Source: Algibacter sp. L1A34 (GTDB taxonomy: Bacteria > Bacteroidota > Bacteroidia > Flavobacteriales > Flavobacteriaceae). Taken from it: DNA of 64,000 nucleotides. Shown here piece by piece: positions 27,108 through 34,613 of the stretch. The notes beneath the pieces are model-generated. The model had not been told where the DNA came from and did no database searches. It saw nothing but the letters and a program-made list of their open reading frames with translations. The position numbers and the translations under genes are program-made. Every line of letters begins with the position of its first letter. The first letter of the stretch is position 1. The stretch is taken from positions 3,362,001 through 3,426,000 of the forward strand of contig NZ_CP047029.1 in NCBI RefSeq assembly GCF_009796805.1, read 5' to 3'.

Positions 27108-28286
27108 TTGAACAAGAAAAGTAATTTAAATTTCTATAAAAACATTTCTAAAAGCAGCTTGCCATTGGCTGAGCTTTTAAAAGATGAAAGTTTGTTTTTT
27201 AATGTTCCAAAGAATTGGTCTATCGTGGTGACAGATATTGAAAACTCTACAGGTGCTGTAGCTAGAGGATTTCACAACGATGTAAATTTAAGTGCAACAG
27301 GAAGTATTATTACCGTTTTAAATACTTTAAAATCTGTGAATAGTAAAATAAAAATCCCTTATTTTTTTGGTGGCGATGGATCTACGTTTATTGTTCCCAA
27401 TAAAGTTTTAAAACCCATTCTGTTGGCTTTAAATAATTACAGCCAGCATATTAAAAAATCTACAGAGCTAAATTTAAGAGTTGGTTATTTAGAAGTAGAA
27501 AAAGTGTATGCAAATAACGTGACTTTAAGAATCACAAAACTTAGGCATAATAAATATTTAACCACACCGGTGGTTTTAGGAAATGGTCTTAAATATGCCG
27601 AGCAAATTATTAAAGAAAGTTTTAAAACATCAGATATTTATAGCGAAAAAGTAACCAAGCTTAATTTAAAAGGGATGGAATGTCGTTGGGACGAAATATA
27701 CCCTAATAAAACTGATAAAAAAGTAATTTGTCTACTTGTGGATTGTGATGACGAAAACATACAAGCAGAAGTATACAGTGAGATTATGACCGAAATTGAT
27801 TTAGTTTTTGGAACTTTAATTAACCGAAACCCCATTTCTAGCGATAAGTTAAAACTAGATCCATCTTTAGAAAAAATCAGAAAAGAGATGTATGCTAGAA
27901 TCGGCAAATACCGCCTCAGTTATTTAATAAGCAATTGGTTTATTACTTTAATTGGTGTGGTTTATTTTAAATTTTTTAAAGCAGGAAAACTTCAGAAAAA
28001 GCGTATCGCTCAATTAACCGATACCATTATGCTAGATGGTTTCCTAAACACTGTAATTTCAGGAACCGAAGCGCAGGTTGAAAACTTAAAAAACTTCTTA
28101 AATAGACTAGAAGCCGAACATAAAATAATTTACGGTATACACATTACTCATGCCTCTATAATGTCTTGTTATATAGAAGATCGTGAGGAAAAACACATTC
28201 ATTTTGTAGATGGTACAGAAGGTGGTTACACCAGTGCAGCTGTTATGTTTAAAGAAAAGCTTAAAAAGCTAGAGTTAAGACGATAA
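27108..28286 (+). CDS. DUF3095 protein with class III cyclase-like motifs
   Basis: A 392-residue protein of the DUF3095 family, starting with TTG. Near residue 42 is VVTDIENSTGAVARG, like the metal-binding DI..ST start of class III nucleotide cyclases, and near residue 88 FFGGDGSTFIVP resembles their FGGDxxxF region. A second block lies at GMECRWDE and the end shows IHFVDGTEGGYTSAAVMFKEKL. No membrane segment is strong except a short hydrophobic stretch ~270-290 (LIGVVYFKFF). A cyclase-derived nucleotide-binding role is plausible, but the family has no assigned function and key transition-state residues were not identified by me. Confidence 0.75.
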   Translation: MNKKSNLNFYKNISKSSLPLAELLKDESLFFNVPKNWSIVVTDIENSTGAVARGFHNDVNLSATGSIITVLNTLKSVNSKIKIPYFFGGDGSTFIVPNKVLKPILLALNNYSQHIKKSTELNLRVGYLEVEKVYANNVTLRITKLRHNKYLTTPVVLGNGLKYAEQIIKESFKTSDIYSEKVTKLNLKGMECRWDEIYPNKTDKKVICLLVDCDDENIQAEVYSEIMTEIDLVFGTLINRNPISSDKLKLDPSLEKIRKEMYARIGKYRLSYLISNWFITLIGVVYFKFFKAGKLQKKRIAQLTDTIMLDGFLNTVISGTEAQVENLKNFLNRLEAEHKIIYGIHITHASIMSCYIEDREEKHIHFVDGTEGGYTSAAVMFKEKLKKLELRR

Positions 28287-28343
28287 AACCGACTAAATTT
28301 CTTCTTGTTTGAAATTGAATACACGATTTTGGTGGTATTCAAA

Positions 28344-28399
28344 TGTCATCATGTCAATGTTTTATATGAATTTATGACAGTTATTCTGAAAAAATGACA
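28344..28399 (+). promoter_or_regulatory. Cluster of four TGACA/TGTCA half-sites upstream of hsp20
   Basis: TGTCAT (28344-28349), TGTCA (28352-28356), TGACA (28375-28379) and TGACA (28395-28399) lie 35 to 90 bp upstream of a sigma-54-like promoter. The opposite orientations (TGTCA versus TGACA) give inverted half-sites. They are good candidates for binding sites of an enhancer-binding activator. Confidence 0.4.
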
Positions 28400-28432
28400 G
28401 AAATATTTAACTAAAATTTAAAAAAATGTGTT

Positions 28433-28447
28433 TGGTATTTTTTTTGT
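28433..28447 (+). promoter_or_regulatory. Sigma-54-like (-24/-12) promoter of hsp20
   Basis: TGGTAT followed by TTTG with exactly the sigma-54 spacing: first G of the GG at 28434 and G of the -12 part at 28446, 12 bases apart (consensus TGGCACG-N4-TTGCW). The C of the -12 GC is a T here, so the match is imperfect. The T-rich middle makes chance matches easier. Confidence 0.4.
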
Positions 28448-28514
28448 TTTATACGGCATGAAATCATAAAGGTTTCAAGTTTGAAAAACATGTTTAATTT
28501 AAAATTTTGTAATT

Positions 28515-28991
28515 ATGAGCAATTTAGTAAATGTTCCTAAAGGCGGAAGTTTAGCAAAAACAAATTCAAATATAAGCTTCCCAAGTACCTCTAATTGGTT
28601 GGATGATATTTTTAACAGAGATTTCCCTTCCGTTTTTACTTCTAATTTTAATACAGATGTCTCGTTGCCAAAAGTAAATATTAAGGAAACTGCCGATGCC
28701 TATGAAGTCGAAATGGCTGCACCAGGTTTAAAAAAATCAGACTTCAAATTAGATCTAAACAATCAAGTGCTATCTATTTCTACAGAAAAAAAAGAAGAGC
28801 ATGAAGAAAAAGAAGAAAACTACACCCGTAAAGAGTTTGGTTATACTTCTTTTAAAAGAACCTTTACCTTACCTGATACGGTAAATGATGAAAAGATTAC
28901 AGCCAATTATCAAGATGGTGTGTTAAATATTCTTTTACCTAAAAAGGAAGAAGCAAAACAAAAACCAGCTAGAAGTATCGAGATTTCTTAG
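28515..28991 (+). CDS. Hsp20/alpha-crystallin small heat-shock protein
   Basis: A 158-residue sHSP. An N-terminal arm (residues 1-45) precedes the alpha-crystallin domain (~46-145): VNIKETADAYEVEMAAPGLKKSDFKL, ISTEKKEEHEEKEENY, FKRTFTLPDTV and NYQDGVLNILLPKKE. The C-terminal anchor AR-SIEIS carries the I-x-I/V-like motif. It binds unfolding proteins and prevents aggregation without ATP. The 228-bp upstream region holds a sigma-54-like promoter and half-sites, which would make it a stress-inducible unit. A strong hairpin follows. Confidence 0.95.
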   Translation: MSNLVNVPKGGSLAKTNSNISFPSTSNWLDDIFNRDFPSVFTSNFNTDVSLPKVNIKETADAYEVEMAAPGLKKSDFKLDLNNQVLSISTEKKEEHEEKEENYTRKEFGYTSFKRTFTLPDTVNDEKITANYQDGVLNILLPKKEEAKQKPARSIEIS

Positions 28992-29034
28992 CGGTTAGTT
29001 AAACTATAGGGCAAAAGGGATATTAGATTATTTA

Positions 29035-29059
29035 GTGAGGCTGATTTTTTCAGCCTCAC
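29035..29059 (+). terminator. Terminator after hsp20
   Basis: Perfect 10-bp stem, GTGAGGCTGA (29035-29044) and TCAGCCTCAC (29050-29059), with a five-T loop. The following run is only TATATTT, so it may act as an RNA-stabilising hairpin instead. Confidence 0.6.
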
Positions 29060-29137
29060 TATATTTAACACCCTGTATTGTGAAAATAAATTATGGTTTA
29101 ATGCATAAAACAAGTGTTTAACTTAAAATTTAAACTA

Positions 29138-29614
29138 ATGAAAAAGTGTATTTTAATATTAGCAGTTGCATTATTAAGTGTGAATTGCAGCGGCCAAAAA
29201 AATGAAAATAAAAAAGCTGAAATAACAAGTACAGAACAACCTAAAGGTTCATGGAAAGTAGATAAGGAATTTGATGAAAATGGTAATTTAATAAAATACG
29301 ATAGTATTTATTCTTGGTCTTCTAGCAACAATATAGACGCGTTATCGGCTATGGATAGAGATAGTTTAATGCAAAGTTTTAAGTCGAAGTTTTTTAATAA
29401 TTACTCAAGATTTGAACATCAAGGATTTGAAAACCTTTTTTCTGAAGATTCCCTTTTTAGTAATCATTTCTTTAATGATGATTTCTTCGGAAGTGATTTC
29501 GGGACAGATTTTATGGATATAGATAATATCACTCAAGACCTACTTTCGAAACAAAAACAGTTTTTAGAAAAGTATCAGTCTGAGTTTGTTTTACCAGAAG
29601 AAGATAAGGAATAG
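29138..29614 (+). CDS. Putative lipoprotein of unknown function
   Basis: A 158-residue protein starting at ATG 29138 (MKKCILILAVALLSVNCSGQK) with a hydrophobic signal and a Cys after LSVN that is a plausible but non-ideal lipobox. A longer frame starting at 29114 adds eight residues without signal character. The mature part contains GSWKVDKEFDENGNLIKYDSI and an acidic, Phe- and Asp-rich C-terminal half (FFNDDFFGSDFGTDFMDI). It lies ~150 bp after hsp20, beyond the terminator hairpin. No family recognised; a membrane or envelope-stress role would be speculation. Confidence 0.6.
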   Translation: MKKCILILAVALLSVNCSGQKNENKKAEITSTEQPKGSWKVDKEFDENGNLIKYDSIYSWSSSNNIDALSAMDRDSLMQSFKSKFFNNYSRFEHQGFENLFSEDSLFSNHFFNDDFFGSDFGTDFMDIDNITQDLLSKQKQFLEKYQSEFVLPEEDKE

Positions 29615-29627
29615 CGAAAGCTATTCT

Positions 29628-29765
29628 TTAGGTGTTAGTTGTTATTTCATCCTATTCTTCGGCATAGTAAGTAATCCAGTTAATTGTATAATGCCTTTCC
29701 ATGGCAATACTCGGATTAAATGGAATGTTCTCTTCATTGTTTAATCCTGCATTTCGTGTTGTAAC
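29628..29765 (-). pseudogene. Remnant of a DUF4272 gene (C-terminal tail)
   Basis: The minus strand encodes a DUF4272-like C-terminal signature: RNAGLNNEENIPFNP and then AMERHYTINWITYYAEE, followed by TAG and DEITTNT, then TAA. The family usually reads ...WLTGYxxEWDEITTDT, so the TAG occupies the conserved Trp codon (TGG to TAG). Upstream the frame is broken. This is a decayed gene fragment. Confidence 0.5.
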
Positions 29766-29775
29766 CTAATGTATT

Positions 29776-30178
29776 CTATACATTATGATAACCTCGAAGC
29801 TCTTGATGAATATTAGAACGTTCCTTATTTAATTGATCTATATATTCTGTACAAGTATGAAAATATAGATTTTTTTTTCTCTTCTAGATTCTGATAAATT
29901 TGACTTAAATTTCTTAAACCCTATAACTTTTCCTATTTCAATACCTAATTCAGTTAGCTCACATCTTAGTTCGAATAACGGTTTTGATAAATCATACGTT
30001 TCTAAATTATATACTATTCTTTTTGTGTCAAAAGGAATATCGGATGTGTGTTCCGTCTTCTAAAGCGAAGTATAGATATAAGTCATAATAATCTCTTTGA
30101 TTTGGTTATCTTTCTCAATACTATTTCTGTCAAGTCGTCTAAACTGTATTTATTCTCTTTCCTATCTATTCCTATATT
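29776..30178 (-). pseudogene. Decayed open reading frame remnants, minus strand
   Basis: Several long codon-like blocks on the minus strand switch frame. A 70-residue block (KRIVYNLETYDLSKPLFELR, then CELTELGIEIGKVIGFKKF) ends in a run of nine A; one extra A would continue it into EYIDQLNKERSNIHQELRGY before a TAG at 29776-29778. Upstream, ALEDGTHIRYSF and IEKDNQIKEIIMTY sit in other frames. Reading-frame breaks inside otherwise protein-like sequence indicate a dead gene, perhaps the same as or next to the DUF4272 remnant. Function unknown. Confidence 0.45.
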
Positions 30179-30214
30179 TTCATTGGGTGGTTTTTAATTG
30201 GGTACAACGTTTAG

Positions 30215-30385
30215 CTATTGTTAATACGGGATTTAGAAGCACTGAACTTTCGGTTAATTACCTAGCCAGATCTTTTTATTTTGTTTTACCTTTTTCAATA
30301 TTAAAACTAAAATAAAAGATTTGACGGACTTAGTTAAAAAAGTACTAAACTTGATTTTAAGCACCAAAACCCGCATTAATTATAG
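30215..30385. repeat. Intergenic element bounded by imperfect inverted repeats
   Basis: CTATTGTTAATACGGG (30215-30230) and CCCGCATTAATTATAG (30370-30385) are inverted with 13 of 16 matches, and enclose ~140 bp. Inside, ATTTAGAAGCAC and ATTTTAAGCAC give a short direct repeat. It ends just past the stop of the following 349-residue protein gene. It contains no gene; the short open frame over it is not credible. Confidence 0.45.
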
Positions 30386-30389
30386 TTTT

Positions 30390-31439
30390 TTATTTACATT
30401 TTTGATTATATAAACGTTCCCCTTCTTTTTGTCCCATTTTTTTTAAGTATTCCCAATCTATACAAGATTTTTTATTGTTATTTATAATAAGGTTGGTATA
30501 AGCTCGGTTATAATAGGCGTCAAAATATAAGGAATCAATTTTAGTAACTTCATTAAATTTATCTATAGCCTCGATATAATTTTTTTTGGTGAAATCAAAA
30601 ATTCCCTCATTATATAGTTTTAGCGACTTATCTTTAATGGACAAGTTTTTTCCTTTTCTTGAGCTTATTTCATTGGTATTCGTATTTATGCTAATTCCAT
30701 ACATTCCACTAAACCTAGTAAAAGAAGCAACAAAATCCACAACATGATTATACTTTTTTCCAATTTCAACTGGAATAAAATCTATTTTTTTTAATTCTTT
30801 GATTGATCTATTTTCTATGATTTTGAAAATTTCTATATTTTGTTTTATTTCAACACTATCAATTTTGCCTAAGGTATTTATATGAAATTCACCAATTAAA
30901 TAGCCTTGTTTAAATTTTTTGTCTTTTGATGTACTAAAATTCTTTTTTTTTAATGATCTAGAAATAATGGTACTTAAGTCTTTATTTTCTTTTAATTTGG
31001 GTTCTAAATATTTCTTAGCTTTTATAGTACTATCATTCAGAAAAGTAAGTAAGTTGTTTTTTATTAAATAATTAATTAACTTTTTAGACTCTATAAAATA
31101 AAGTCTGTTTTTTTTGTCATCTGTAATGTTAATATCTCCTTTTTCACAAATTATTAATTCTGTATCGGTTAATTTTTCAATAGTATATTTTTGATTTCCA
31201 ACAGTCAATTCAGAGTCTTTAATTTTATAATTTGCGGCAGGTTTAATTGAGTTTATTGTAATTTTATCTATTGATTTAAAATGGTATTCGGTGAATGAAT
31301 TTTTCGTATTGAGTCGATCATGTATAACACTCCCATCTTTTCTTTCTGCATTAATTTTCAACCATTTTGTACCTATTAAATTTTGACTAGAAAGATTAAG
31401 ACTAAAAATTAAGATAATTAGAAATATTTCATTTTTCAT
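30390..31439 (-). CDS. Exported protein with TonB-C-like and TPR segments
   Basis: A 349-residue protein if started at ATG 31439, giving the signal peptide MKNEIFLIILIFSLNLSSQ; an in-frame ATG at 31454 adds MCNKK. Residues ~185-245 (GYLIGEFHINTLGKIDSVEI and then IKELKKIDFIPVEIGKKYN) look like a TonB C-terminal domain, which in this phylum is often found in energy-transducer-like proteins. The last ~70 residues (LYNEGIFDFTKKNYIEAIDK then FDAYYNRAYTNLI) form two TPR units. No transmembrane TonB anchor other than the signal is seen. Lys- and Asn-rich, with very low GC, like recent accessory genes. Role unknown. Confidence 0.6.
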   Translation of the reverse strand: MKNEIFLIILIFSLNLSSQNLIGTKWLKINAERKDGSVIHDRLNTKNSFTEYHFKSIDKITINSIKPAANYKIKDSELTVGNQKYTIEKLTDTELIICEKGDINITDDKKNRLYFIESKKLINYLIKNNLLTFLNDSTIKAKKYLEPKLKENKDLSTIISRSLKKKNFSTSKDKKFKQGYLIGEFHINTLGKIDSVEIKQNIEIFKIIENRSIKELKKIDFIPVEIGKKYNHVVDFVASFTRFSGMYGISINTNTNEISSRKGKNLSIKDKSLKLYNEGIFDFTKKNYIEAIDKFNEVTKIDSLYFDAYYNRAYTNLIINNNKKSCIDWEYLKKMGQKEGERLYNQKCK

Positions 31440-31579
31440 TTTTTTATTACACATAACAAATAAATAAACTCATTTAAACCATAAAATTAACAAATAAAAG
31501 CAAGAAACCTCTTATTCAATAGCTTAGTTTTAAACAAAATAATTAACAATAAAGGGTATAAGTAATTGGGAGGTAAGGT

Positions 31580-33313
31580 TTAAACATCTAAATCGAAAAC
31601 ACGGCGTAAAATCTCAATGTTTGGATTGGCCTCTATCAATTTTTCATATTTATCTTGAGGAGTAAAAACGTATTTTTTATTCATGACTTCGTTAACCGAA
31701 ATCACCAAACTAATATCGAAATTTTTCAAGGTTGTTCTAATGTAAGTCATTAGGTCGTACTGGCCTTGCATCACTTCACGTTTATTAGTTTCGGTTGGAA
31801 ACTGTAAATGAATATCTGTACCTTTAATTTTAGGCGTATCCATATTTAAAATAGAAGCCAAATTATGTTTACCGTCTTTTTCTAATTTGTTTAAAAAGAA
31901 GGTCCATTCCTTCATAAAAGCTTCATCTGTAAAAGGCTCGGTCGGTAAGTTCTCTTCATCGACAACTACTTCCAGTTGTTTTATTTGATGTTCTTTTTTT
32001 GCTCGAATACTACTTAGAGAAAGTCCAGATCTACGCCTGCTGCCTTGAGATAAATCTAACTTTATATGTGGCTTTTCTGGAGGTTTAGGAGTTGCTACTA
32101 CTTTTTGGGAAGCAACAGTAGCATTTACGGTATTCGCTTTCGCGGAAGGTTCTATGCTCGGTTTAGTCGTTGGAACTTTTACCGGAATAGGCGTAATACC
32201 TTTCTTTTTAAAGTAAGATGCTGGAATTATGTAATGTTTGCTATTTTTTTTTTCTCCATCGAAAGTGATAGAGGCAAGTTGCATGAGACATAATTCAACG
32301 AGAAGCCGTTGATTTTTACTGGTTTTATACTTGAGATCGCAGTCGTTTGCGAGATTTATACCTTGCATTAAAAACTCTTGCGAGGCCTTTTTAGATTGTT
32401 CTAAATATTTTATCTGCGTTTGTTCTCCTACTTCTAGCAATTCTATTGTTGCTGGTGTTTTACTTACTAGTAGATCTCTAAAATGCGAGGCTAAACCAGC
32501 AATATAATGATGACCATCGAATCCTTTTGATAAGGTATGGTTAAACTGAATGAGTAAATCTGGTATTTTATTTTCGAGAATTAAATCTGTACTTTCAAAA
32601 TAAGTTTCGTAATCAAGAACGTTTAAGTTTTCGGTTACGGCTTGCCTGGTTAAATCTTTTCCCGAGAAACTTACTACACGATCAAAAATGGAAAGTGCAT
32701 CACGCATAGCGCCATCTGCTTTTTGAGCAATAATGTGCAATGCATCGTCATCGGCAGTTATACCTTGTTCATCAGCAATATATTTTAAATAATTTTTAGC
32801 GTCTTTTACCGTAATACGTTTAAAATCGAATATTTGACAACGTGATAAAATTGTTGGAATTATTTTATGCTTTTCGGTGGTTGCAAGAATAAAAATACAG
32901 TGTTTTGGTGGCTCTTCTAATGTTTTTAAAAAGGCATTAAAGGCTGCCTGAGATAACATATGGACTTCATCAATAATATAAACCTTGTATTTACCAACTT
33001 GTGGTGGGATGCGAACTTGATCGGTTAGACTTCTAATATCGTCTACCGAGTTGTTCGAGGCGGCATCGAGTTCAAAGATATTGAAAGCGAAATCTTCATC
33101 GCCCGTTTCTTTACCATCACTGTTAATCATTTTAGCCAAAATACGCGCGCAAGTGGTTTTACCAACACCACGCGGACCTGTAAATAGAAGGGCTTGTGCT
33201 AAATGGTTGTTTTCTATAGCGTTTAACAAAGTATTGGTAATGGCTTGCTGCCCAACTACATCTTTAAATGTTTGGGGTCTGTATTTTCGAGCCGATACTA
33301 TAAAATGTTCCAA
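31580..33313 (-). CDS. dnaX: DNA polymerase III subunit gamma/tau
   Basis: A 577-residue clamp-loader ATPase. It begins MEHFIVSARKYRPQTFKDVV from a TTG codon, with no in-frame ATG nearby. Walker A is GPRGVGKT (residues 46-53), Walker B IIDEVHML, and the sensor region TTILSRCQ carries the Arg finger. The middle and C-terminal parts (~365-577) are lower-complexity tau-like with Pro/Lys runs and a conserved end. The four-Cys zinc module normally inserted after Walker A is absent here: the chain goes from RILAKMINSDGKETGDE straight to FAFNIFELDAASNN. It loads the beta clamp on DNA in the polymerase III holoenzyme. Confidence 0.95.
   Translation of the reverse strand: MEHFIVSARKYRPQTFKDVVGQQAITNTLLNAIENNHLAQALLFTGPRGVGKTTCARILAKMINSDGKETGDEDFAFNIFELDAASNNSVDDIRSLTDQVRIPPQVGKYKVYIIDEVHMLSQAAFNAFLKTLEEPPKHCIFILATTEKHKIIPTILSRCQIFDFKRITVKDAKNYLKYIADEQGITADDDALHIIAQKADGAMRDALSIFDRVVSFSGKDLTRQAVTENLNVLDYETYFESTDLILENKIPDLLIQFNHTLSKGFDGHHYIAGLASHFRDLLVSKTPATIELLEVGEQTQIKYLEQSKKASQEFLMQGINLANDCDLKYKTSKNQRLLVELCLMQLASITFDGEKKNSKHYIIPASYFKKKGITPIPVKVPTTKPSIEPSAKANTVNATVASQKVVATPKPPEKPHIKLDLSQGSRRRSGLSLSSIRAKKEHQIKQLEVVVDEENLPTEPFTDEAFMKEWTFFLNKLEKDGKHNLASILNMDTPKIKGTDIHLQFPTETNKREVMQGQYDLMTYIRTTLKNFDISLVISVNEVMNKKYVFTPQDKYEKLIEANPNIEILRRVFDLDV
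32133..32147 (-). repeat. Dispersed 15-bp word, copy 1 (inside dnaX)
   Basis: TTCGCTTTCGCGGAA on the plus strand, i.e. TTCCGCGAAAGCGAA on the coding strand of dnaX, where it is read Ser-Ala-Lys-Ala-Asn within the tau-like linker. Same word at 37315, 45220 and 53237. Confidence 0.75.
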
Positions 33314-33487
33314 ATTTATTTCGCTATTGAGTAAGTAACAAAGTTAAAAATTCAATTTGGATAATTAAATTGTAAAGACGAAAATAAAAGGGAGTTATTA
33401 ACAAAGTTTGGTGCTTTGCTTTTTCGATATGTTTTTATGGGTTTGCTTGAGTTAACGTATTTGAAATTATCCTTTACAGATTAACCC

Positions 33488-33585
33488 GCGTTAGGGATTG
33501 CAGCATTGTTGGAGCTCTTTTTGTGTTGTTGCACTTATGCAACACAAAAAAGCGACTGCGGAAAGCCCGACCCTTGGGTAACGCC
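33488..33585 (+). repeat. Dispersed ~98-bp palindromic intergenic element, copy B
   Basis: GCGTTAGGGATTG at the left and GGGTAACGCC at the right, with the same central 11-bp inverted repeat TTTTTGTGTTG/CAACACAAAAA as copies A and C; the few differences are single bases. It lies between the divergent dnaX and rnpB genes, about 70 bp from the rnpB start. Confidence 0.85.
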
Positions 33586-33644
33586 CAAACTTATATTTTA
33601 ATGTTTTTAAGTTTATAATGTGGTATTTTATTATTTGTTTGTTG

Positions 33645-33652
33645 TAATTTTG
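33645..33652 (+). promoter_or_regulatory. -7 element of the rnpB promoter
   Basis: TAATTTTG matches TAnnTTTG exactly. The predicted start (~33656) fits the 5' end of RNase P RNA judged from its P1 helix. No good -33 element is visible. Confidence 0.5.
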
Positions 33653-33653
33653 A

Positions 33654-33998
33654 CGGCTAGTAGATCGCCTTATCGCTGTCTTAAATTTATTTAGGATGGA
33701 GGAAAGTCCGGACACCATAGTTCAATATAGTGGCTAACGGCCACCAGCCGAGAGGTTAGGACCAGTGCAACAGAAAGAATGTACAGGTAATGCTGTAGTG
33801 AAACCAGGTAAACTCTATGTGGTGCAATGTTATGTAAACCAGTGCTTGAGGGTTGAACGCCCGATGCTGGAGGGTAAGCAGCTAAAGTGTTTTGGTAACA
33901 AAATGCGTAGATAAATGATAAGGGCTTTTTTTGCTTGTTTTGGGTTTTCTTGAAACGGGTTTGAAGGGTACAGAATCCGGCTTATAGATTTACTTACT
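33654..33998 (+). ncRNA. rnpB: RNase P RNA
   Basis: The hallmark sequence GAGGAAAGTCCGGACACC occurs at ~33699-33716, and the later P4/P10 marks ACAGAAAGAATGTACAGG, GTGAAACCAGGTAAACTCT and the 3' block CAGAATCCGGCTTATAG follow in order. The ends were set with helix P1: AGTAGATC (33659-33666) pairs along its full length, allowing one G-U, with GATTTACT (33987-33994). Type A RNase P RNA; it cleaves tRNA 5' leaders together with RnpA. A terminator follows. Confidence 0.93.
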
Positions 33999-34005
33999 TA
34001 TAAAA

Positions 34006-34037
34006 AAAACCTTCTTAGCTTGCGCTTTGAAGGTTTT
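34006..34037 (+). terminator. Terminator of rnpB
   Basis: AAAACCTTC (34006-34014) and GAAGGTTTT (34029-34037) form a 9-bp stem with T-run. It probably also ends the convergent rsmD transcript. Confidence 0.7.
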
Positions 34038-34073
34038 TCTGGTTTAGAATGGTTTAGTTTAGTTGTGGTATTT

Positions 34074-34613
34074 TTATGCATTTTCGAAAAAGCTAAACAT
34101 ATTACCTCCGTAACTTTTGGAGTAGCTGTAGTTGCTTAGTTTAGATAAATCTGTATGTTTTGAGTGTTCTACAATTAATACACCTTCTGGCAATAACATA
34201 TTGTTTTTAAATATTAGTTCGGGTATTTTTCCAAATTTATCTTCGTCGAAATTGTATGGTGGATCGGCAAATATAATATTGGCTTGTAAAGTCGATTTTT
34301 CTAAAAACTTAAACACATCACTTTTAATGGTGTTTATTGGCATATCGAATTGCTCTGCCGTTTTGTTTATAAATTTTACACATCCAAAATCTTGGTCTAC
34401 ACAGGTAATTTGTTCGGTACCGCGTGAGGCAAATTCGTAGCTTATATTCCCGGTGCCTGCAAATAAATCTAGTACAGAAACATCTTCAAAATAAAACGTA
34501 TTGTTTAAAATATTGAATAGCGATTCCTTTGCCATATCTGTCGTTGGACGAACGGGTAGGTTTTTAGGTGCTGATATTCTTCTACTTTTGTATTGTCCTG
34601 ATATTATGCGCAT
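34074..34613 (-). CDS. rsmD: 16S rRNA (guanine966-N2)-methyltransferase
   Basis: A 179-residue class I SAM-dependent methyltransferase. The start MRIISGQYKSRRISAP is the RsmD signature, the SAM-binding loop is VLDLFAGTGNISYEFASRG, and the catalytic N-methyl motif DPPYN is present (ADPPYNFDE). It methylates G966 of 16S rRNA in the small-subunit head. Its start codon shares one base with the stop of the preceding DUF3822 gene, indicating translational coupling. Confidence 0.93.
   Translation of the reverse strand: MRIISGQYKSRRISAPKNLPVRPTTDMAKESLFNILNNTFYFEDVSVLDLFAGTGNISYEFASRGTEQITCVDQDFGCVKFINKTAEQFDMPINTIKSDVFKFLEKSTLQANIIFADPPYNFDEDKFGKIPELIFKNNMLLPEGVLIVEHSKHTDLSKLSNYSYSKSYGGNMFSFFENA

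Noticed and set aside
30097-30315. 72-residue plus-strand frame in the decayed patch
   Set aside because: The composition (Leu/Phe/Ser) is that of a frame opposite or beside a degraded gene, and it runs into the inverted-repeat element.
33491-33718. 75-residue minus-strand frame over repeat copy B and the rnpB start
   Set aside because: It covers the repeat and the start of the RNase P RNA gene, which explain the sequence.
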